In this document: positions 56,328-64,000 of the stretch, one piece after another | Numbering within the stretch: the stretch's first letter is position 1 | Layout: each line of letters begins with the position of its first letter | Source of the DNA: Locusta migratoria | Taxonomy: Eukaryota > Arthropoda > Insecta > Orthoptera > Acrididae | DNA: 64,000 nucleotides | Reading direction: 5' to 3' | Assembly (NCBI GenBank): GCA_026315105.1 | Contig: CM048747.1 | Coordinates: 277,527,491-277,591,490, forward strand | Translations under genes and position numbers: made by a program | Notes under the pieces: model-generated | The model's input: the letters and a program-made list of their open reading frames with translations, nothing else | What the model was told of the DNA's origin: nothing | Databases searched by the model: none

Positions 56328-57542
56328 AGACAAAATGAGCTTCAGTTTTTATTTCTTTAACACATTTGTGACTAGCACTAAGTGTGATTTTCTAAATTGT
56401 CATCCTCCCAGCTGAGTTTCACATAACAAAAGCAATAGAAAAGAATTTTCGTTATGAACTTATAAGGTGCCTTCTTTCAGATAGGCTTTAAATCACTCCT
56501 AAAAGTACATGCATAGCTATTCTTAATACACTTCAATCATGTAAGCATAGGCTACTGTGGCAATTATTGTCAATAAAAATTTTCAGGCTATGTGACCACA
56601 TTTTAAATTTATGTTTTGGCCACTATTGCAAGGTGCAGAGGAAAGCGACTTCCAATAGTGGTTGAAATGCTGTGCAGTTTTATAAATTGGGAATATGAAG
56701 AAAAGCAACCATTCCAAACTTTAAGCAACATGTATACATTTGCCGCTTTCCGAACAAATATTTGTCTTTAGTGCGAGGTTTCTGAATTTATATCTGTGTA
56801 GAAAATACACAAGAAGTAAAACATTGATTAGTATAAAATTAAGAAATTCTGCACTATGCAACATCTTTCGTAAGTAACAAAAAAGAAAATATACTGTTTG
56901 AAGTCTTCTAATAAGGATTTGTAAGCTGGAGTGTCTCCCCCCCCCCCCCCCATACCTCCAGGTATAAATCAAATACTCTTGGTCTTTCAGTGATGTTAAT
57001 TATAACAGAAACATATCTCCTCTGTGGTAGCACAAATGTCTTGAAAACTTTAGCAGAACATCACATATGGTACATATGTTGTTACTCAGGAAGTATTCAT
57101 TATCAATGTTGATTTTCATTATTTTGGCATCTTTATCTGATGATTTCACATATAGCTGTGGATATATTATAATCTACTGTCTGTATATTAAGATGTTTTA
57201 GCACTTGAGCAATAAATTCAGCTAATTTTAGTAAATGTCATTGACTTTTACTTATTTAGCATTTATAGGACTTATAAAGTATACAAATTTCACATGGCTC
57301 TAACCATCAGGATGTGATTATGGTCAGGTTTGGAAGAAAGTATGTAACCTCACAGTCCAAAATAACTAGGAAGTCTGTGGCAGATATAGTAAAAGAGCAG
57401 AAAGGAGTAACTCTTGGTGAAGATTTTACGTTGCTTTTTACAAGTGACATCATGGATGTTATACATGGTACAGCCAGTCAGTTCTGAGACTTGATACCTA
57501 GAGAATAGGCACTCACACAACTCTAAATATCAGAAATCTCTA
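56328..57542. other. Unassigned
   Basis: AT-rich, with a C-run at about 56936-56950. No coding region or repeat recognised. Confidence 0.4.
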
Positions 57543-57922
57543 TACAGGGTGTCTCATCTATGAGTCATCAGGCGTATTTTCTCTGGTGTTTGACAAATAT
57601 TTGCAATGCGTAGTTGGACTCAGGCCAAACAAATTCTGCTAATCATGCCATTCCTGGGATGCCCAGTGTAGATGTAAAGCATTGGTTTGTTTCCCATCAC
57701 GAACAAAAATATTTTTAAAGCAAAATTTTTGTGCCTAAGTCAATAGAGCAGTCCCAAATTATATATGATTTATCAAAATGTATTAACAGAAACAGTAAAA
57801 CATGACAATTAACCAGTAATCCAGGAGCGGCTGTGTAGCACTTCCGTAAGGCAGTAGCAGACACTGCGCGGTGAGGTGGCACACATGTGATTGGGCACAT
57901 CGCGCAAGGACGAAGTGGCGAG

Positions 57923-58234
57923 CACATGTGTACCAATATGTCCGGTTGCTAGCAATGCTAGTAGTCACAGTAATGCAGCACCATACACTATGATTTCCAG
58001 CACATGTGTACCAATATGTCCGGTTGCTAGCAATGCTAGTAGTCGCAGTAATGCAGCACCATACACTATGATTTCCAGCACATGTGTACCAATATGTCCG
58101 GTTGCTAGCAATGCTAGTAGTCACAGTAATGCAGCACCATACACTATGATTTCCAGCACATGTGTACCAATATGTCCGGTTGCTAGCAATGCTAGTAGTC
58201 GCAGTAATGCAGCACCATACACTATGATTTCCAG
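57923..58234. repeat. Tandem repeat, 4 x 78 bp
   Basis: Four copies start at 57923, 58001, 58079 and 58157 (CACATGTGTACCAATATGTC each). Copies 1 and 3 have AGTCACAG where copies 2 and 4 have AGTCGCAG, so the array grew by duplicating a two-unit block. As 78 is divisible by three, both strands stay open through the array, giving spurious repeat proteins. The unit resembles the inner edge of the TIR. Confidence 0.93.
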
Positions 58235-58559
58235 GACATGTCACGCAATGTCCACAAATTTCAGCTTCTTTATACCTAACACCATAATATCTATGGAATT
58301 TTTTGAAGGTCTGAGATTAATAAAACAGAGAAAAAAGTAGACAAATTTGTTTTAATTTAGCTTAGTTACTGCACTTGTTAGTGACAAGACTATACTGTAC
58401 AATTATGAAGCATTCCTAAGCAACTGAAGAGTTAATACATTACTTAGTCGCTATCAAAGCAATTTCCTGTAACTGATTTGCACTCCATAATTAACACAGA
58501 GCCTATTGATTCTTCACTGTGGGCACTTAATCCATTAAGTCCACATACAATAATAAAAT

Positions 58560-59420
58560 CAGTTCAAAGTGAAGTATCCTTCAAACCACCATTTGTTCTC
58601 TACATTGTTCCAGTTTAGATAGAATGCTACTTGTAGTGCGCGGTACATCATATGACCCATTGAGTACAGAGAAGGCCTGCCTGACACGATTTTTCATCTC
58701 GTCACTGTTTTCACATTCTTATGCACACACCATATCTTTTATTTTACCCCAGAAATTAAGGACTGACAGATTAGACGACCTAGCTGGCATATACATCCAT
58801 ATTTCTGCCTATTTCTTATTGGGGAAAAGATCACATTTAGCTTGGCACCAAGAAGCCATGCAGTGGTTGGGTGCATCACCCTGTAGCATCCACATAATTT
58901 GCCTTGTTCTTAAATCAATATCGTCGAGCAGAACAGACAGTTTGTTCTGAAGGAAATTGATGTACATTGCCACGCTGAGCCTGCCTTCAAAGAAATGAGA
59001 CCCAATAACACGCTTACCATTGATACCACCCCAGCAATTGACAGTTCATGATCTGCCTCACACAAGCAATGGTGATTCATGGAGGCCCAAAAGTGATGGG
59101 CAGTTCAATTTGGCACACTTGTACTGCAAAAACATTGACTCATCAGTGAATAGTGTCTGTTTAAAAAAACTCAGGTGGTTGGTTTAATGGCCATTCACAA
59201 AATATTAGCCTGTTGGCCTTGTCATCCACTGGAAGCCTATGGTACACATGCTGGTGGTATGGTTGCATTTTCTGCATCTTTCAAAATGTGATACACTGTA
59301 CATAGAGAGATTTGTAACTCCCTAGTGAGCGTCCTTGTACTGCTGTGTAGATTTTCATGTGCCATATCCAATGTAATGTCATTGTTCCAATTTCACAGAG
59401 GTCTGCTTTGCTGGCGTTTC
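58560..59420 (-). pseudogene. Mariner-like transposase (DDE/D), broken
   Basis: Minus-strand order: a helix-turn-helix-like TRELQISLCTVYHILKDA near 59300, a first Asp block TDESMF near 59135, NGKRVIGSHFFEGRLSVAMY, a second block MWMLQGDAPNHCMASWCQAK, then PARSSNLSVLNFWGKIKDMV at about 58740. The third acidic residue in the SPDL position is replaced (SSNL). Several stops and frameshifts. Confidence 0.72.
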
Positions 59421-60203
59421 GCAGAGTGCAAACCCCTGGTGTCTCTAGCTCATTTTACTACAACCCGCAACGAATCTGCACAGTGATGTCTTCCTTCTCA
59501 TTCCAGAAACTTTGCAGTGTACATCCCAGCTGCCTCCCCGGTTATTTCATTACACATCCCTACAATTTATAGTATGGAATTTCATCAGAAATGTACTGTA
59601 TATTACAGCAACAACAATTAAATAAGGCACTTGTTCAAGTTAATGCTAGCAGCACACACCCATTACCAAATTCATGTCTGTTACTTCTGAAGGTGTGTGC
59701 TTGTTGAATTGTACAGTACGGCGTGGTCGAAAGAAAACTGATATGCGCCCGCTGCCAGCTAGACTGTCATACAGCACTTGTGGTATCGGTAAACTTGTGT
59801 TCCCACCACCATGCTTGTCCGAGTTGTCCCGTTGTGTGTGCTGCCACGCCTCATGCCGTCTACTACTGCCTTATGGAAGCACTACACAGCCACTTCCGAA
59901 GTACTGGTTAATTGTTGTGTTTTACTGTCTGTGTTAATACATTTCAATAAATGGAATATCACACTACACTAATTTGTGACTCCTCTATTGACTGAGCACG
60001 AAACATTTCACTTTTAAAATCTTTTTGTTCCTGACGGGAAACAAACCAATGCTTTACATCCACACCAAGCATCACAGGAATAACTCGATGAGGAGAATTT
60101 GTTTGGCCGGAGTCCAGCTACACATTGTAAAATAGAAATTGCAAATATCTCCTCAAACACCAGAGAAAATGTGCCTAACGACTTTTATGTTAGACACCTT
60201 GTA

Positions 60204-61940
60204 TAGAGATCTCTGCTTCTATGTTAACACTCTGTCAGTAGCGTTTTGTGTAAATGACCATAATCAAAAGGCATCCCGTCTGTGTCAATCTAGTTGTATA
60301 CCTTTACTTCTCAGTGTCACTGTTCTCTTATACCTAGCATTTTAAACGTGACTACTGAAGTTAACCACTGTCAGGCATGACTAGCACTTGGTTGGGTCAC
60401 AATCTAGGCCTGCCAAGAGCTGTTGGCAAGTGGGCATACACAGCCCTTGTGAGGCCAATTGAGAAGCTATTTGACTAAGAAGTACCAGCTCTGGTTACAA
60501 AAACTGACATAACAGCCAGGTATGTGGGCTACTGACTACATCCCCTCCATACTGCATCCGTTAATGCCTTTGGTTGAAGATGACACGGTGACTGTCCATA
60601 TGACTCTCTCCCCCTACTATCATGTACTAATTCAAGACACTTTTCTTTCCAGTTTTGGTTTTTGTTGTCATGTCTTCTTGTAAGATTTTGGAGAATTTGG
60701 TGAATTTGTAATCTTTTTCTAGGTTATTGCCTTTGTCCATGATCCATCTTTGTCTTTCCTAGACATCTGTACTAATTGTCTTTGTTTGACATGTTACCTA
60801 TAGCATACCATGCCATGCTCGGTAAACAAAACGAAATCAACCACTGAGAGTGCAAAATACTTCCATTAAATTTTGAAAAGAAATAACACGAATAAGCACT
60901 TGACATTTTCTTGGTAAATTCACTAAATGCACTACAGCTGTACTAAACAAAGCAAAAATTAAAATTGTTGTGGGAAATATTGGTATGGCAGCACAGATAA
61001 ACTTTAACAGAAATGATCCCACCACTTTAGTTACATGTAATATTCATTAATACAAATGAATACTCATCTTTGAGCAATGGAGAAAATACAGTAATTTCAC
61101 TGATAAGCTTTAACTTTCAGACACTGAGTGATACTTCAACATTCCTTTGAAACAGTTGGTGATAATTCTAAAGTGTTGTCCCATAAACAAGTGATATGTA
61201 CTCAGGGAGTGTAGTGATGAGTCTTGGGGCACTGCGAAACACTGTAGGACAGTGAGGACATTCTTTGACAAAGCAATGCACTCTGGTCCACAGGCCACAT
61301 GTGCCAACTATAGTTCAACCAATTGTATTTGACACAGATGACTACCTTCATAACACAAGCGTCTCTGATGGAAATCCATGAAGTTTACTGCCAACTGAAG
61401 GTGTTCCTGTGGGCATGACTGCAATAGCAATCGAAAGTAGTATTGTGATCACTGGTGCCATGCCCAACTACGACCCAACAAAAATTCTCTCACATATGTC
61501 GATATCCCAAGCATTAAATGGATGGGCAGCACTTACGGACTTATGTTCCACTACACTTCCCAGTGGCGTATACTAATCCCCTGACAGGACAGACACTACT
61601 TCAGAACTTAACCATGTCATGGAACTTTATTTCAGGATATTATTATTGAAGGGCACAGAATATTATTTCCACTATTCAATGATTTTTCGTGTTTTATGCT
61701 TCCAGCACTCATGCTCAGAGTTATTGTCACCACTAAACAATCTAAATTACACAATATTGTCCCTGTTTGAACCACTGTTGGGATAAACTGAACACAACTC
61801 AAATTCTCTCTCATACATTGATTTTATTAAACAATGCAATGCTGCTACCACCTCATGTGCATAGCAGCTGGTATGGAGGAGTGTGAAAACTTGCCACCTA
61901 TCAGTTATCTACAGTAAGGTTCACATTTTAGGCTACACTC
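60204..61940. other. Unassigned 1.7-kb stretch
   Basis: No domain or repeat terminus recognised. Confidence 0.4.
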
Positions 61941-61944
61941 AAGT

Positions 61945-62610
61945 GTTTAATGTACAGTGTGGGGCAAAACAGTGTCCTGGAAAACCGAGTTCCAGGGTAC
62001 AACAATATATAGCAAAGGAAAGAAAATACAGTATTATACTGACTATCATGTGCTGAAAGTGACTGCAAATTATTCTCTTGGTACTTTTTGGCCCTGGTCA
62101 GTAAGTTGCTAAAGGTAGATTGAAGTTGGACTGCTGGAAGTGATGGACACTCATATGAAATGTACTGCTGCAGTTCTTGAAGACTGTGATGGTTGCTACA
62201 ACACACCTTAGACATTAGGGCTCCCCACATAAAGTAATCACACACTGACTGTTCAGGTGACCTGGATGGGCCCTAAACCAGATTCCTCTACTAGCAAGTC
62301 TGTCAGACATTAAGATTGTGTAGAAGTTCACCAAGGTTTGGCAGGCTGCATGGGCAGTTGCTCAAATCAAATGTTTGTAGAGTTTATGGGACTTAACTAC
62401 GGGGTCATCAGTTCCTAAACTTACAAACTACTTATATACTAGCTAATACAGGACAGCACAAATATCCATGCCCGAGGGGGGATTCGAACCCCCGACCGTA
62501 ATGGCTGTGCAGACCGTAACTGGTGCACAAAAGTCCCCTCGGCCAGCGGCAGTTGCTCGATCCTCTTGGAAGTAACTAGAGTATTCCCTCATCTATTTAT
62601 GCTGGAAGTG
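61945..62610 (-). pseudogene. Mariner/Tc1-like transposase, C-terminal fragment with SINE inside
   Basis: To the right of the SINE the frame reads YFQEDRATAH (QDGATAH block with Gly changed to Arg). To the left it resumes with QTLVNFYTILMSDRLASRG and, after a frameshift, VCDYFMWGALMSKV. The tail is ENNLQSLSAHD-like. The N-terminal half is not recognisable to the right, so the element is truncated. The SINE at 62364-62547 splits the second catalytic block. Confidence 0.62.
62364..62547 (-). repeat. SINE nested in a transposase fragment
   Basis: Minus copy, tail AAATCAAATGTTTGTAGAGT to head CCCTCGGCCAGC. Perfect 11-bp duplication GGCAGTTGCTC (62353-62363, 62548-62558). The head is degraded (GTGCACAAAAGTCCCC replaces the usual GGAGCGCCTCAGTCCCC). 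Confidence 0.9.
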
Positions 62611-63395
62611 GATTATCATATGCTTTTCACCAATGAATGGTATCATTCACGAGGAATGATGTCAATGTATTATGGTGTGTTGACAAGTATGGCAAGTAAA
62701 AATCTGCTAAACAGAACAACAACTATTCTAGGAAAAGCTATACACTCAGCAACAAACTTTACATTAACAAAACTCCACGTAAGATGAACATGAATTACCT
62801 TTTAGTCTTAACAAACATGCTCAACACAACAAGGTGATATGACACTAAGACAGAAAAAGTTCACTTACATGCTCTGCTACCAATTCAAAGCTGAGGTGAG
62901 TTACTGGTATCTCACAATTTTCAAAGGCTGAATCACTCTTGGCACAACCTCAACTAATCCAACTATACAGTCCAATGTAGCAGCCTAAAGACTGTTTCCA
63001 TCTCAACCAATAAAACAACAATAAAACTGCCAATTTTATAAATTACTGTACATCATCAAAACATTTCTTTCTATAAGGCTCCTTTGAGTCACCTCTTACA
63101 ACAGTCAAGGAAAGACCATATGCTAATTCTAACCTCCAAACCTTTCGGGGAGAAGGAGAGGGGGGGGGGAGGCAGAGTTGTTGCACTTCACTGGACAAAA
63201 CGAAGGCTGACATGATGATATTTAGAAGAATTCCATGACCTTTCTCACCTTGTATGTGTTTTGCTTTGTATGAAGTAATTGGTGCTAAACATGAGCAAAG
63301 GCAAGTGAATGCCAAGTGACGTGGTATTGGGTGGCACACGAGGTGGAATCCAAAATTTTCAAGACCTTTTCTACCATCTGGAAAGTAGTAGTTGT
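62611..63395. other. Unassigned, probably includes 5' non-coding of the mariner
   Basis: No gene seen. A G-rich run lies at 63161-63170. The left TIR of the following mariner should lie here or just right of it but was not paired, since the other end is outside the window. Confidence 0.35.
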
Positions 63396-63531
63396 ACACC
63401 TTTGCACCGCTAGGTGGCGAGAGCTGCATATCTGATGAGTCAGTGTGCATAGTGTCATTCAGCTGGGAGAACATGTTGAGTCTCCACAGTGATTTCTGTA
63501 ATGCTCTGCGCTTGGTGTGTGGCGATTTTAC

Positions 63532-64000
63532 AATGGACCCGCGAAAAGAACAGCGCGTATGTACCAAATTCTGTGCAAATCTCGGGAAAAGTGCTACAGA
63601 GACCCTTGCAATGATTCAACAAGTGTTTGGGGGAAGAGCCTGGGCTCTCCCAGACCCAAAAAAAAAAAAAAAAAAAAAAAAAAAAGACAGGTGAAGAACA
63701 GGATCATAATTTTCTTTGATATCAAGGGAATTGTGCACAAAGAATTTGTGACACCCAACCAAACAGTGATTTCCCCGTACAACTGTGACATTTTGTGATG
63801 GCTCCGTGGAAAAGTGCAGCAGCGACGACTCGAACTCTGGCATCAAGGGAATTGGCTACTGCATGATGACAAGGCATCCTGTCACACATCCTTTCTCACC
63901 AGGACCTTTTTGGCAAGAAACAACATGGCAGTTGTACCCTACCCACCATAGTCACCAAAACTGAAACTCAAGTTGAAAGGCCGTTGATTTGACAACTAGA
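63532..64000 (+). pseudogene. Mariner transposase, internally deleted, runs off the window
   Basis: From ATG 63532 the frame reads MDPRKEQRVCTKFCANLGKS then ATETLAMIQQVFGG, the N-terminal HTH of a mariner transposase. About 150 residues are missing. The frame then continues DPK, a poly-Lys run from the A-tract 63658-63685, and RQVKN-RIIIFFDIKGIVHKEFV, the region after the first catalytic block. Further on there are a DD-like HDDKASCHTS and PKLKLKLKGR. One stop replaces part of PPYSPDLAP. The copy is dead and continues beyond base 64000. Confidence 0.78.
63658..63685. repeat. A28 run inside mariner coding sequence
   Basis: 28 consecutive A where related mariners normally have a short Pro-Lys-Lys coding A-run before RQVK. 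It looks like slippage expansion rather than a retroposon tail. Confidence 0.85.

Larger units (their letters stand above)
57545..60201 (-). mobile_element. Mariner-like transposon with about 370-bp TIRs
   Basis: The left end CAGGGTGTCTCATCTATGAG and the right end (other strand) CAAGGTGTCTAACATAAAAG are flanked by TA (57543-57544, 60202-60203). Inverted homology continues for about 370 bp, including TTTTCTCTGGTGTTTGA, GGCCAAACAAATTCT, AAGCATTGGTTTGTTTCCC and AATTAACCAGTA. The centre holds a dead transposase and, next to the left TIR, four 78-bp tandem repeats. The TIRs have diverged noticeably, so the element is old. Confidence 0.82.

Noticed and set aside
57923..58234. CRISPR-like array
   Set aside because: The repeats are contiguous with no spacers, and the DNA is eukaryotic.
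57783..58340. Repeat proteins on both strands (four 26-residue units)
   Set aside because: They arise because the 78-bp tandem unit is divisible by three and lacks stops. There is no start context, domain or codon evidence, and the array sits in a transposon.

Overview
This is eukaryotic, almost certainly insect, DNA made mostly of old transposable elements. There are no bacterial-style operons, no rRNA and no convincing intact host gene. One tRNA-derived SINE family recurs. It has a class II tRNA-like head with A box TGGCCGAG and B box GGTTCGAATCC, and a tail with GGGACTGATGACC and TTAAGTCCCATAA. Together with Tc1/mariner, hAT, Ty3/gypsy, RTE and Jockey-like relics, this suggests a large-genome polyneopteran such as a grasshopper or stick insect. 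That placement is inference from remembered repeat families, not a database result.
1-12 kb: unassigned flank and SINE debris, then a young Ty3/gypsy element on the minus strand (2652-8356 or 8504). Its LTRs are 317/318 identical over the compared part, it has a tRNA-Ser-like primer site, an open gag, and a pol broken by one frameshift. Next come a solo LTR (9088-9444) of a second gypsy family (here gypsy-A), a 348-bp foldback element and simple repeats.
12-22 kb: a decayed RTE-like LINE, a 974-bp TIR transposon, a GIY-YIG (Penelope-like) scrap, a SINE with a 13-bp target duplication, and a decayed Tc1 transposon.
23-32.6 kb: four non-autonomous hAT-like elements with 8-bp target duplications (two related copies in opposite orientation), several SINEs, and one SINE inserted into another.
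32.5-38 kb: a nest. A gypsy relic holds a mariner-like transposon in its integrase; the transposon holds a hAT-like insertion; that insertion holds a SINE.
38-42.8 kb: about 4 kb with no recognised transposon, ending in a CpG-rich block of duplicated modules. This is the best candidate for single-copy host DNA.
42.8-46 kb: two 5'-truncated non-LTR retrotransposons, one holding a SINE and the other a gypsy-A solo LTR.
46.7-56.3 kb: a second SINE type, then a decayed gypsy relic that holds a LINE fragment, which in turn holds a deleted gypsy-A copy and a SINE.
57.5-64 kb: a mariner-like element with about 370-bp TIRs and four 78-bp tandem repeats, a transposase fragment with a SINE in it, and the start of a classic mariner that runs off the window.
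The 'genes' here are transposon proteins (gag, protease, reverse transcriptase, RNase H, integrase, DDE transposases), nearly all broken. Many boundaries rest on direct evidence (target duplications, paired termini, reading frames that resume across an insertion), so the relative order of insertions can be read.
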